Below are positions 46,714 to 57,342 of a stretch of 64,000 nt of DNA, piece after piece; positions within the stretch are counted from its first letter, which is position 1; every line of letters starts with the position of its first letter. Under the pieces are notes generated by a model. It was not told where the DNA came from. It saw nothing but the letters and a program-made list of their open reading frames with translations, and did not search any database. The DNA is from Actinoplanes auranticolor. GTDB taxonomy: Bacteria; Actinomycetota; Actinomycetes; Mycobacteriales; Micromonosporaceae. Position numbers and translations under genes: made by a program. The stretch covers positions 62,001-126,000 of the forward strand of contig NZ_BOQL01000044.1 in NCBI RefSeq assembly GCF_018332655.1, read 5' to 3'.

Positions 46714-46986
46714 GGGCTCTTCGCCGCCTCGGACGCGCTGGCGGCGGGTGCGCTGGAGGTGCTGCGCGAAGCGGGCCGCAGCGCGCCGGCGGACATCGGG
46801 GTGGTCGGCTTCGACGACAGTTCCTGGGCCCTGCGGACGCAGCCGCCGCTGTCGACGGTGCACCAGCCGGCGCGGGAGATCGGGCGCAACGCGGCGGACC
46901 TGGTGCTGCGCCAGCTGCGCGGCGAGGAGCCGGCGCCGGGCAACGTGCTGCTCCCGACCCCGATCGTCTGGCGCGACTCGGCCTGA
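46708..46986 (+). pseudogene. C-terminal remnant of a LacI-family regulator
   Basis: The + strand encodes about 92 residues of a LacI effector domain, from VDGLFAASDALAAGALEVLREAGR through IGVVGFDDSSWALRTQPPLSTVHQP to a stop at 46986. The HTH and most of the effector domain are missing. It begins at the same GTCGAC where the binding-protein remnant on the other strand begins, so both genes have lost their 5' ends at one junction. Confidence 0.8.
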
Positions 46987-47058
46987 CCCGGCTGCGGGCG
47001 GCCCGAGGGCCGCGAAAGCCCCCGCAGTCTCCGCGAGCTGGCACGCCCCGGGCGGCCG

Positions 47059-47090
47059 CACAGCCGAGCGGTCGCACAGCCGAGCGGTCG
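47059..47090. repeat. 16-bp direct repeat
   Basis: CACAGCCGAGCGGTCG occurs twice in tandem (47059-47074 and 47075-47090) in the 190-base gap after the LacI remnant. GAGCGGTC recurs once more near 47108. Confidence 0.8.
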
Positions 47091-47176
47091 CGCGGCGCGA
47101 ACGATCCGAGCGGTCCGGACCGGCTTCGGGCCGCGCGTCTCCCGGCCAGCGGACGCCGGTCGGCGACCGGGACGGC

Positions 47177-48022
47177 TCAGAGCGGCGGTCGCGTGACGAA
47201 CGCCTGCGCCGCGCCCGGCGGCACCCGGTTCAGTGACAACACGGCGTCACGTTCGGTCACGTAGCGGTCCGGGGCGCTCCGGCTGCGCAGCACGAACCCG
47301 CCGCTCGCCGCGGGGATCGCGCAGAACGTCGCGTCGGCGTCGTACCCGCGGCTGCCGTCCGCCCGTTCGAGGCGCAGCGCGGACTGCCGCGAGCGCAGGA
47401 AATAGCCCGGGTAGTTGAACGACTCGAACGACAGGCAGGCGGCGTCGCCGCGGCCCGCCCGGGCGGTGAACCGGGAGTCGGCCCGGTCCAGCTCGCGGCT
47501 GCCCGGTCCGACCGGGTCGATCCGGGCCACGAAGTCGCGGTGCCGGACCCGGCGGCCGCGCTCCCCCACCGGCTCCAGCCCGAGCTCCCGGCCCACCACC
47601 GGCAGAACGACCGCCGGCGTGGCCGAGGGCGTCCGGACCGAGTTGCCGGCCGGGGTGCGGGACGGCGGCACCACGTCGCGGACCCGGCTGGTCGCCGGCC
47701 GGGCGGGGCGTTCCTCCGGTGCGGCGGCCTGCGACGACTCGCTCGGCACGACCGTCACCGGCGGCGCGGTCGGCAGAGCCACGAAGAGTGGTCCTGGACG
47801 TTTCTCCTCACCGGAGGTGACGGCCAGTCCGACTGCGGCGAGCAGGGTGATCACGGCGGCGGCGACCACGACCGTACGCAGGCGACCGGGCGCGGTGGCC
47901 CGGTGCGGCGCGGGAGCCTGGACGGCGGCCATCGGGACGCTCGCCGTCGTGCGCGGGGATGGGGCGAAGTGCTGGGGCGGTGGTACCCACTCGTCGGCGA
48001 GCGGGCCATCCTCTGGCGACAT
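47177..48022 (-). CDS. Membrane-anchored AbfB (CBM42-like) domain protein
   Basis: A 281-residue protein with a short cytoplasmic N-terminus, one membrane segment (VVVAAAVITLLAAVGLAV), a Pro/Ser/Thr-rich spacer and a C-terminal AbfB-type beta-trefoil domain (about 150-281). FESFNYPGYFLRSRQSALRLE and GYDADATFCAIPA match the repeats of arabinofuranose-binding CBM42 modules. No catalytic domain is attached, so it may display an arabinoxylan-binding domain at the cell surface. Start ATG at 48022; a later ATG is possible. Confidence 0.75.
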   Translation of the reverse strand: MSPEDGPLADEWVPPPQHFAPSPRTTASVPMAAVQAPAPHRATAPGRLRTVVVAAAVITLLAAVGLAVTSGEEKRPGPLFVALPTAPPVTVVPSESSQAAAPEERPARPATSRVRDVVPPSRTPAGNSVRTPSATPAVVLPVVGRELGLEPVGERGRRVRHRDFVARIDPVGPGSRELDRADSRFTARAGRGDAACLSFESFNYPGYFLRSRQSALRLERADGSRGYDADATFCAIPAASGGFVLRSRSAPDRYVTERDAVLSLNRVPPGAAQAFVTRPPL

Positions 48023-48244
48023 CCGGATCCGTTCACTGGAGCACGCTGCGGGGAGCCGCGCGCTGGCGGGCGCAGCAGCAATATTCGGGGCAAAAGTGGC
48101 CGGTGGCAAGAGGCAAGCCCCGGTTCACCGTCCGTGATCGATCCGAACCGCTTTCCCATCCGTAGTCACGAGGGAATCACCACGCGCCGACGGCCACGGC
48201 GAACCTGCGGCCGGCGGTGCTTGCCCTCGAGGGAGCAACGCGCA

Positions 48245-49351
48245 GTGGACAACCCCGCCCCGGCAGACCCGGACGCGCCGTACCGGCGTCCCGCCGACCC
48301 CACGCCCCCCACGCTGCCGTCGATCTCGGACTACTGGCCCGACGCGCCGCACCGGATCGGCCCGCCCGCCGACCACTACACCGACGAACCGACGGAGGCG
48401 GCGGTTGATGCGCTGCTGCGCTCCGGCACCCGCGAAGGCAACGACGGCGGCCGCAAAGGCATCGGCCGCGACAGCACCGACCACCTGACGTTCCCGCCGC
48501 CCCGCAGGCCGAAGCGGTCCTTGCTGGCGGCGGTCGCGCTGGCCGCCGTCCTGGTGGCGGGGGCCGGCTTCGCCGGGTTCGTCCTTCTCGGCCGGGACGC
48601 GGCCCCGGTGGCCCAGGCTCCGCAGCCCGGCACCGAGGCGCCACCACCGGCGACCGCACCGCAGCAGCCCATCGAACCCCAGACCATTGCGCCGCAGCCG
48701 ATCGAGCCGCAGACCGATCCACCGTCCTCGGCGCCCGCGCCGGCCAATGTGATCTCCGCGCCCGCGCGGGGCCGCGCCACGGCGGCGTTCGAGCTGGTCA
48801 GCGACACCGCGGTGATCGATCTGCGCACCGGTGACATCGGCGATGACCTGTACCGGATCACCACGCCGCCGGACGGCAGCGTGCTGCCGCGCGCCCAGGT
48901 GAGCGGGAAAGGCGTGCGGCTGTTCCTCGACGAGAAGGCCAAGCGGCCCGACGCGGCGGTGACCGTGCTGCTCAACGCCGAGGTCCGATGGAGCATGCGG
49001 ATCACCGGCGGGATCAAGGCCGGGGTGTTCGACCTCGGTGACGCCGAGGTGGACGCGGTGGACTTCGCCGGCGACGCGGCGCGTATCGATCTGACGCTGC
49101 CCAAGCCGGACGGCACGCTGCCGATCCGGTTGTCGGGCGGGGTGAACCGCTTCGAGGTCTCCACGGATCAGGGGGTGCCGGTGCGGGTACGGGCACGCGG
49201 CGGGGCGGGCCAGGTCAAGCTGGACGGGCGCACCGATGACGGCGTCGCGCGGGGTGCGTCGTTCCTGTCGCCGGACTGGGCCGGCAGCAAGAACCGGATC
49301 GACCTGGACGCGGTCGCCGGGGTCGGCACGTTACGGGTGGGCCGCGGCTGA
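48245..49351 (+). CDS. Membrane-anchored secreted protein, unknown function
   Basis: A 368-residue protein starting at GTG 48245, with GAGGGAG nine bases upstream. A Pro-rich cytoplasmic N-terminus (about 1-95) is followed by one membrane segment (SLLAAVALAAVLVAGAGFAGFVLLG), an outer linker with PQPIEPQT repeats and a C-terminal beta-rich domain (about 180-368) with regularly spaced Asp/Gly turns. The design mirrors the divergent AbfB gene (cytoplasmic tail, helix, linker, beta domain), so the two may be co-regulated. No named domain was recognised. Confidence 0.75.
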   Translation: MDNPAPADPDAPYRRPADPTPPTLPSISDYWPDAPHRIGPPADHYTDEPTEAAVDALLRSGTREGNDGGRKGIGRDSTDHLTFPPPRRPKRSLLAAVALAAVLVAGAGFAGFVLLGRDAAPVAQAPQPGTEAPPPATAPQQPIEPQTIAPQPIEPQTDPPSSAPAPANVISAPARGRATAAFELVSDTAVIDLRTGDIGDDLYRITTPPDGSVLPRAQVSGKGVRLFLDEKAKRPDAAVTVLLNAEVRWSMRITGGIKAGVFDLGDAEVDAVDFAGDAARIDLTLPKPDGTLPIRLSGGVNRFEVSTDQGVPVRVRARGGAGQVKLDGRTDDGVARGASFLSPDWAGSKNRIDLDAVAGVGTLRVGRG

Positions 49352-49369
49352 GGCGGCGCGGCCGAGGTG

Positions 49370-49404
49370 GTAGGTGCCGTCCGTGGGCGACGGCCGGCAC
49401 CTAC
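49370..49404. terminator. Bidirectional terminator hairpin
   Basis: GTAGGTGCCG (49370-49379) pairs with 49395-49404, with a further inner GTC/GAC pairing. It lies between the convergent membrane-protein and chaplin genes. Confidence 0.65.
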
Positions 49405-49417
49405 CCGGGTCGGGTCG

Positions 49418-49684
49418 TCAGTCGTTGACGCAGCCGGCGTTGCTGTTCGCCAGGCCGAGGATCGCGATGCTGTTGCCGCAGACGTTGAGCGGGATGTGCA
49501 CCGGGAAGTACGCCTGGTTGCCGTTCAGCAGACCGACGTTGTCACTGCTGTGCTGACTGCCGTGGTGACCGTTGTCGTAGTAGTAGTCGTCGTCGTCGTA
49601 GCCGTGCGCGCTCGCGGGAGCCGAGAAGGCCAGGGCAGCGGTGGCCACCCCCACGATCAGCGCGAAGCCTCGAACCAGTTTCAT
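49418..49684 (-). CDS. Short chaplin
   Basis: Secreted hydrophobic surface protein of 88 residues. A signal peptide ends ASA; after an Asp/Tyr/His-rich spacer (HGYDDDDYYYDNGHHG) comes one chaplin domain, VGLLNGNQAYFPVHIPLNVCGNSIAILGLANSNAGC, with the two conserved cysteines. Short chaplins of this kind assemble into amyloid-like films that make aerial hyphae or spores hydrophobic. The single gene has AGAAGGG before its ATG. The His/Asp-rich spacer is unusual. Confidence 0.85.
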   Translation of the reverse strand: MKLVRGFALIVGVATAALAFSAPASAHGYDDDDYYYDNGHHGSQHSSDNVGLLNGNQAYFPVHIPLNVCGNSIAILGLANSNAGCVND

Positions 49685-49797
49685 GACGAACCCTTCTCTT
49701 GTGGACAGGTACTGAGATCAAGCTAGCGGCCTCTTTGTGGCTTTTCGTACCTTTTAGGAAAATCGGCCACGATTCAGTACCCGCCGCCGGAACGGGG

Positions 49798-50152
49798 TCA
49801 GGCCGGCGCGCGGCGCAACGCGTCCGTCCGCAGGGCCCAGGTCCGCCGGGAGAGCGCCGCGTCGGCCGCGAAGGTCTCGGCGGCGTGGTAGCTGCCCGGG
49901 TGCACGTGCAGCTCGGTGGGCACCCCGGAGTCGCGGGCCATCAGCGCGGTGGCGATGAGCAGGCCACCGCCCGCGCCGGCCTCGTCGCAGAGGAAAGCGG
50001 CGGTCGGGTCCTCCCCGGCGACGGTGCCGAGGATCATCCCGCCGCCGTGGATGAAGTAGATGCCGGGCAGAGTTCCGGTGGCGTTGCGCGGCCGGTAGAT
50101 CCGTACGGTGAGGTCCGGGTCGCCGACCGGCCCCGGCACCGCGCGGGGACAT
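49798..50152 (-). pseudogene. Remnant of an HSL-type alpha/beta-hydrolase (esterase)
   Basis: A ribosome site (GAAGGAG) and ATG at 50152 are present, but the hydrolase sequence continues in another frame: PDLTVRIYRPRN, GIYFIHGGGMILGTVAGED (oxyanion-hole motif). This jumps from CDEAG directly to AGGGLLIATALMARDSGVP, so about 60-70 residues including the GDSAG serine are missing. A further jump leads to ELHVHPGSYH and a C-terminal tail. At least one frameshift and internal deletions make it non-functional. It follows a monooxygenase remnant, a common operon pairing. Confidence 0.75.
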
Positions 50153-50174
50153 GGGTGCGCTCCTTCGGGTTTCG

Positions 50175-52472
<2,298 letters not shown>

Positions 52473-52476
<4 letters not shown>

Positions 52477-53375
52477 AGCACTCCCTGAGCCGTCGCGTCC
52501 GACTGGCCGTCACCGGCATCGCCCTGGCCCTGACCGCCGGCGGCTGCGGCTCGGCCTCCGCCGGCACCGAGGACGCGGCGGCCGGTGAAGTGGTGGTGGA
52601 CGAGCAGATCCGGGCCATGCTGCCGGACGCCGTCCGCGACCGGGGCAGCATCCAGCTCGCCACGGACCCCAGCTACGCGCCGATGGAGTCCTACGCGCCC
52701 GACGGCCGCACCATCATCGGCTTCGACGCGGATCTGGCCGCGGCGCTCGGTTCGGTCACCGGGATCCGGGTGGAGATGGTGGCGGCCGACTTCAGCTCGG
52801 CCATCGACGAGACCGTCAAGGGCAACTACGACGGGGTTCTGTCCTCGATGACCGACACCGCGGAACGGGAGAAGAAGGTGGACTTCGTCGACTACTTCTC
52901 GGCCGGCACCGCGATCGTCGTGCAGCGGGGCAACCCGCGCGGCATCTCCGACCTCAAAGACCTGTGCGGCGCGGTCGTGGCGGTGGAGAAGTCCACTGTG
53001 CAGGCCGACCTGTTGCGTCGCTCCCAGCCGAGCTGCGGCGCGAACAAGATCGTGATCAAGACCTTCAAGAACAATGCGGACGCCCTGCTGCAGGTCCGCA
53101 CCGGGCGGGCGGTCGCCATCCTGAACGACTATCCGCCGGCCGCGCACCTCGCCACCGACGCCCGGACCCGCTCGTACTACCAGCTCGCCTCGACCGTGCA
53201 GTACGAGCCGGGCCTGATGGGTCTGGCCGTGGCCAAGGACAACACCGAACTCCGGGACGCGCTGCGCGCCGCGCTGGACTCGCTCATCCGCTCCGGGCGC
53301 TACACCGAACTGCTGCAGCGCTGGGGCCTGATGAACGGCGCGCTGGCGTCGTCGTCCATCAACGCGGGCAGCTGA
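52473..53375 (+). CDS. Amino-acid-type solute-binding lipoprotein (SBP_bac_3)
   Basis: Extracellular binding lipoprotein of 300 residues with lipobox TAGGC. The mature part has the family 3 pattern: [59 protein letters not shown] and ILNDYPPA. Such proteins usually bind polar amino acids. No permease or ATPase genes are nearby. It is translationally coupled (ATGA overlap) to the GGDEF-EAL gene, so a signalling role is more likely than transport. Confidence 0.88.
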
Positions 53376-53390
53376 CCCGGGCCGGCGGGC

Positions 53391-53639
53391 TCAGGAGCGG
53401 GTGTTGCGGGGCAGCGCGGAGAGCCGGCGGCCGCGTACCAGAGCCTGCCGGCGGCCGATCTCCCGGCCGTCCGGCGTGAACTCGACGCCTTCGACCTCGT
53501 ACCAGTTCTCCCCGTCGCGCTGGATCGGCCGGTTCCAGTCGACCCGTTCCACCCGCAGATCGAGGGAGCCGGTGCCGTAGCAGTAGTCGGTCTCCGCGAA
53601 GTGGCTCACCGGCCGGTTCGGGCCGCGATTGGCGTCCAT
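53391..53639 (-). CDS. Small hypothetical protein
   Basis: An 82-residue soluble protein with GAGGAG before the ATG at 53639. It contains ETDYCYGTGSLDLRVERVDW, ENWYEVEGVEFTPDGREIGRR and a basic C-terminus, suggesting a small beta-rich fold. No family recognised. Two TGCACGTGCA-like palindromes lie in its upstream region and one copy lies before the XRE regulator gene upstream, so it is probably a target of that regulator. Confidence 0.7.
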   Translation of the reverse strand: MDANRGPNRPVSHFAETDYCYGTGSLDLRVERVDWNRPIQRDGENWYEVEGVEFTPDGREIGRRQALVRGRRLSALPRNTRS

Positions 53640-53663
53640 GACTTCACTCCTCGTCCGGGCTTT

Positions 53664-53722
53664 GTGCACGTGCCCAAGCATCGTCATATGCGCGCGCGGA
53701 AGCAAGGCCGGATGCACGTGCA
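53664..53722. promoter_or_regulatory. Operator pair for the XRE regulator
   Basis: GTGCACGTGC at 53664-53673 and TGCACGTGCA at 53713-53722 (extended by TATGCACA) precede the small gene at 53391-53639. The second is identical to the element at 54709. Confidence 0.6.
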
Positions 53723-53801
53723 TATGCACACGGGACCAGAAGTGGAAGATCCGCCGGTTCGGTCCACCGTTCGGACGATGCCCGGTGTGTCGCCGTGACT
53801 G

Positions 53802-54677
53802 TCAGCGCGCGATCTGATGCAGCGCGTCATCGAGCAAAGCCACCGTGCGCTCCGGCGGCTCGGCCTCGAGGCAGGCCCGCTCCATCGCGACCAGGTAACG
53901 CTCCACGTCGCCCGGCTTGTCGAGATAGATCGCTCCGGTCAGCTGCTCGACGTAGACCACGTCCGGCAGCTCCGGCTCCGAGAACCGCATGATGGCGAAC
54001 GGGAAATCGGCCGGCCCCGCGGCTCCCTGATGGAACGGCACGATCTGCAGCCGGACGTTGGGCCGCTGGGCCGCCTCCAGCAGGGCCCCCACCTGCGCCC
54101 GCATCACGTTGCGGCCACCGATCTCCCGGCGCAGCACCGCCTCGTCGAGCACCGCCCAGAAGTGCGGCGGATCCGGCCGGGTCAGCACGCGCTGTCGGTT
54201 GCGCCGCAGCTCGATGCGCCGCTCGATCTCCGCCGCCGGCGCGGCCGGGTGCTCACGGCGCAGCACCGCCCGGGCGTAGTCCGGCGTCTGCAGCAGACCG
54301 GGCACGAAGTGCGCCTCGTACGCCCGGATCAGCGAAGCCGCTTCCTCCAGGCCCAGGTAGGACAGGTACCACTGCGGTACGACCTCGCCGAACTGCCGCC
54401 ACCAGGCCGGGGTGTTGGCCCGCCGGGCGAGCTCCAGCAGCGCCGTGGCCTGCGGCTCCCCGACGCCATAGAGGGTGAGCAGGTCAGCAACGTCCCGTTC
54501 CTTGAAGGGCACGCGGCCGAGCTCCATCCGGCTGATCTTCGACTCCGAGCCGCGGATCTCCCAGCCCGCGGCCTCGCGGGAGATGCCCCGCGCCTGCCGC
54601 AGGCGCCGCAGCTGCACACCGAGCTGGATGCGCAGCGCTGTGGGGCCGCTGCGATAGTCCTGATCCGCCGAAGTCAT
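53802..54677 (-). CDS. XRE-family regulator with DUF5753 domain
   Basis: DNA-binding protein of 291 residues with an N-terminal HTH (about 18-75: LGVQLRRLRQARGISREAAG, SESKISRMELGRVPFKERDV) and a DUF5753 domain (about 95-285: HFVPGLLQTPDYARAVL, FWAVLDEAVLRREIGG, VVYVEQLTGAIYLDKP). In actinomycetes these regulators usually pair with a small DUF397 protein; here the nearby small protein is not of that family. GGGGGAG precedes the ATG at 54677. A TGCACGTGCA palindrome 31 bases upstream suggests autoregulation. Confidence 0.9.
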   Translation of the reverse strand: MTSADQDYRSGPTALRIQLGVQLRRLRQARGISREAAGWEIRGSESKISRMELGRVPFKERDVADLLTLYGVGEPQATALLELARRANTPAWWRQFGEVVPQWYLSYLGLEEAASLIRAYEAHFVPGLLQTPDYARAVLRREHPAAPAAEIERRIELRRNRQRVLTRPDPPHFWAVLDEAVLRREIGGRNVMRAQVGALLEAAQRPNVRLQIVPFHQGAAGPADFPFAIMRFSEPELPDVVYVEQLTGAIYLDKPGDVERYLVAMERACLEAEPPERTVALLDDALHQIAR

Positions 54678-54708
54678 TGTCTCCCCCCTGCCCACTTCTG
54701 TGCCCCGG

Positions 54709-54718
54709 TGCACGTGCA
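54709..54718. promoter_or_regulatory. Operator before the XRE regulator gene
   Basis: TGCACGTGCA, perfect palindrome, 31 bases before the regulator start, followed by ATACAACCGTGCAGTG that contains a further half site. Confidence 0.6.
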
Positions 54719-54833
54719 TACAACCGTGCAGTGTCCAAGGAAGATGCGCAACCTTCTGCACGATCATCGAACCCGCGGGGTACGGATGCGCCCCGGTCCC
54801 CCGGAGCCCTCTCGCGAGTGGTACGCAAGGCAC

Positions 54834-56267
54834 ATGACACAGAGCAGCGAGACCGGCTACGACGTGATCGTGCTGGGCGCCGGGCCGGTCGGCGAGAACA
54901 TCGCCGACCGCGCCGTCCGGGGCGGGCTGACCGCCGTCCTCGTCGAGCACGAACTCGTCGGCGGCGAATGCTCCTACTGGGCCTGTATGCCGTCCAAGGC
55001 GTTGCTGCGCCCGGCCGAGGCCCGCCGGGCCGCCCGGCAGGTCGGCGGCGCCGGCGAGGCCGTGACCGGCCCCCTGGACGTGCCGGCGGTCCTGGCCCGG
55101 CGCGACTCCTTCACCAGCAACTGGAACGACGCCGGCCAGGTGGAGTGGGCCGAGGGCGCAGGCATCTCGCTGATCCGCGGCCACGGCGCCCTGACCGGCG
55201 TCCGGGAGGTCACCGTCACCGCCGCGGACGGCAGCACCACCGTGCTCACCGCCCGCCACGCCGTCGCGATCGCCACCGGCTCCGGCGCGGCCGTGCCGGA
55301 CATCGACGGGCTGCGCGCGGCGCGGCCCTGGACCAGCCGCGAAGCCACCGGCGCCCGCAAGGTGCCGGGCAGCCTGGCGATCATCGGCGGCGGGGTCGTC
55401 GCCACGGAGATGGCCACGGCGTACGCCGGCTTCGGCACGAAGGTGACCGTGCTGGCCCGCAGCGGCCTGCTGAGCGGCATGGAACCGTTCGCCGGCGAGC
55501 TCGTCGCCGCCGCGCTGCGCGAGCTGGGCGCCACGGTCCTGCTCGGCACCGCCACCACCCGGGTCACCCGGACCGCGGACGGCGTCGAGATCCGCACCGG
55601 CGACGGCGCCACCATCACGGCCGAGGAGGTGCTGGTGGCGACCGGGCGCACGCCGCGTACCAGCGGCATCGGCCTGGAGACCGCCGGGCTCACCCCGGGC
55701 GACTGGATCACCACCGACGACACCATGCGGGTGCCGGGCTCGGACTGGCTCTACGCCGCCGGCGACGTGACGCACCGCGTGCTCCTGACCCACCAGGGCA
55801 AGTACCAGGCCCGGGCGGCCGGGGACGTGATCGCGGCCCGGGCGGCGGGCGCTCCGGTCTCGGACGCGCCCTGGGGCACCCACGTCGCGACCGCCGACCA
55901 CCGGGCGGTCCCCCAGGTCGTCTTCACCGACCCGCAGGTGGCCTCGGTCGGGCTCACGGCGGCGGCCGCGCGCGAGGCCGGGTACCGGATCCGCGTCGTC
56001 GACTACGACCTCGGCCGGGTCGCCGGGGCGAGCCTGCACGCGGACGGGTACACCGGCACCGCGCGGATGGTGGTCGACGAGCAGCGCGAGGTGGTGCTCG
56101 GCGTGACCTTCGCCGGACCGGACGTCGCCGAGCTGCTGCAGTCGGCGACGATCGCGGTCGTCGGTGAGGTGCCGCTGGCCCGGCTGTGGCACGCCGTGCC
56201 GGCGTACCCCACGGTCAGCGAGATCTGGCTGCGGCTTCTGGAGACCTACGGCCGGCCTACCCGGTGA
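54834..56267 (+). CDS. FAD/NAD(P)-dependent disulfide oxidoreductase-like protein
   Basis: Class I pyridine nucleotide-disulfide reductase relative of 477 residues. An FAD-binding motif VLGAGPVGEN is followed by the redox pair in VGGECSYWACMPSK (C-x4-C), an NAD(P) fold IIGGGVVATEMATAYAGFG, the second FAD motif LYAAGDVTHR and a dimerisation domain. In lipoamide dehydrogenase and glutathione reductase the C-terminal catalytic base is the His of HPT; here the aligned text is AYPTVSE, so that His is Tyr while the Glu remains. Its last 11 bases overlap the convergent reductase gene. Substrate unknown. Confidence 0.88.
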   Translation: MTQSSETGYDVIVLGAGPVGENIADRAVRGGLTAVLVEHELVGGECSYWACMPSKALLRPAEARRAARQVGGAGEAVTGPLDVPAVLARRDSFTSNWNDAGQVEWAEGAGISLIRGHGALTGVREVTVTAADGSTTVLTARHAVAIATGSGAAVPDIDGLRAARPWTSREATGARKVPGSLAIIGGGVVATEMATAYAGFGTKVTVLARSGLLSGMEPFAGELVAAALRELGATVLLGTATTRVTRTADGVEIRTGDGATITAEEVLVATGRTPRTSGIGLETAGLTPGDWITTDDTMRVPGSDWLYAAGDVTHRVLLTHQGKYQARAAGDVIAARAAGAPVSDAPWGTHVATADHRAVPQVVFTDPQVASVGLTAAAAREAGYRIRVVDYDLGRVAGASLHADGYTGTARMVVDEQREVVLGVTFAGPDVAELLQSATIAVVGEVPLARLWHAVPAYPTVSEIWLRLLETYGRPTR

Positions 56268-56853
56268 CCGCCGGGCGGTAGCGGGCGATGATCACGCCGG
56301 TCGTGGTGGTCGCCGTGTCGACCAGGGACATCGCCCGGTACGCCGGGGCGCCGTCGCCGAACAACTTCGTCCCGGCGCCCAGCACGAGCGGGTTGATCGA
56401 CAGCACGTACTCGTCGATCAGTCCCGCGGCGGCCAGCGACCGGACCAGCATCCCGCTGCCCAGCACCACCAGCGCACCGGCGACGTCGGCCTTCAGCTTC
56501 GCGACCGCGTCGCTGACCGGGCCGGTCACCAGCACCGAATTCTGCCAGGGCAGCGGCTCGGTCAGGGTGCCCGAGACCACGTACTTGGTCTTGCGGTTGA
56601 GCACCTCGGTGTACGGGTTGCCGTCGGTCTGCCCGGCCCAGGCGCCGTGGAAGCTGACGTAGGTCCGCCGGCCGAACAGCATCGCCCCGTCCTCACCCAT
56701 CCCCTTGCCCATGGTGGCGGCGGCCACCTCATCGGCGTAGGGGCCGGCCCAGCCGCCGTACGGGAAATCGCCCCGGTCGTCCTCCTCGGCACTGCCTGGT
56801 GCCTGCATGACACCGTCCAAGGTCATCTGCTCCACGACCACGATCTCACCCAT
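56257..56853 (-). CDS. Dihydrofolate reductase-family protein (RibD C-terminal type)
   Basis: A 198-residue NADPH-binding reductase of the RibD-C/DHFR-like group. Typical pieces are VVEQMTLDGVMQAPG at the start, MLFGRRTYVSFHGAW, LVVLGSGMLVRSLAAAGLIDEY and INPLVLGAGTKLF. GGAAGGGGGAC lies before the ATG at 56853. Small stand-alone proteins of this family are common in actinomycetes; the substrate is not known and a role in folate synthesis is unlikely. Confidence 0.88.
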   Translation of the reverse strand: MGEIVVVEQMTLDGVMQAPGSAEEDDRGDFPYGGWAGPYADEVAAATMGKGMGEDGAMLFGRRTYVSFHGAWAGQTDGNPYTEVLNRKTKYVVSGTLTEPLPWQNSVLVTGPVSDAVAKLKADVAGALVVLGSGMLVRSLAAAGLIDEYVLSINPLVLGAGTKLFGDGAPAYRAMSLVDTATTTTGVIIARYRPAVTG

Positions 56854-56957
56854 GGCTGTCCCCCTTCCGCCGGACCGCACCGTGCGGCCCTGCACCCGCT
56901 ACACGAATGGGCGGTCCTCGAATCGACAATCCCGGGCCGGCGACTATCCTCTGGTGA

Positions 56958-57290
56958 ATGCCGAACGACGCCGTGGTCACGTATCAGCAGGTCGACGCCG
57001 ATGGTCTGGTGGTCGCCGCCCTCGCCGGCGAGATGGACCTGGACCGCGCGGACGCGGTCCGCGACAGCTTGGCGGCCGCCGCCGCGAGCGGGGAGTGCCG
57101 GTATCTGAACGTGGACGTCAGCGAGGTCACCTTCATCGACTCGTACGCGCTGGGAGCGCTGGTGAGCGCGCGCAACACCGCAGCGAGCAACGGGGTGTCG
57201 CTGACCCTGACCAACCCGTCGCAGCCGGTCCGCAAGGCGATCCAGGTGACCGGCCTGAGCCACGTCTTCGGCCTGCCCGCCACGACCTGA
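56958..57290 (+). CDS. STAS-domain anti-sigma factor antagonist
   Basis: A 110-residue SpoIIAA-like protein. The STAS fold shows LAGEMDLDRADAVRDSL and the phosphorylation loop VTFIDSYALGALVSARN, in which Ser of IDS is the probable kinase target. It would bind and inhibit an anti-sigma kinase when unphosphorylated. A TATCCT -10-like element ends seven bases before the ATG and no ribosome site is seen, so a leaderless transcript is likely. No partner kinase is adjacent. Confidence 0.88.
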   Translation: MPNDAVVTYQQVDADGLVVAALAGEMDLDRADAVRDSLAAAAASGECRYLNVDVSEVTFIDSYALGALVSARNTAASNGVSLTLTNPSQPVRKAIQVTGLSHVFGLPATT

Positions 57291-57342
57291 CCGCCCGCCG
57301 GCCGATCGTGGGACAGCCGGTCGCCGTGACAGATTGAGGGGC

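Noticed and set aside
46714-47061. N-terminal extension of the sugar-binding protein frame
   Set aside because: It is antisense to the LacI remnant and shows no binding-protein similarity or signal peptide.
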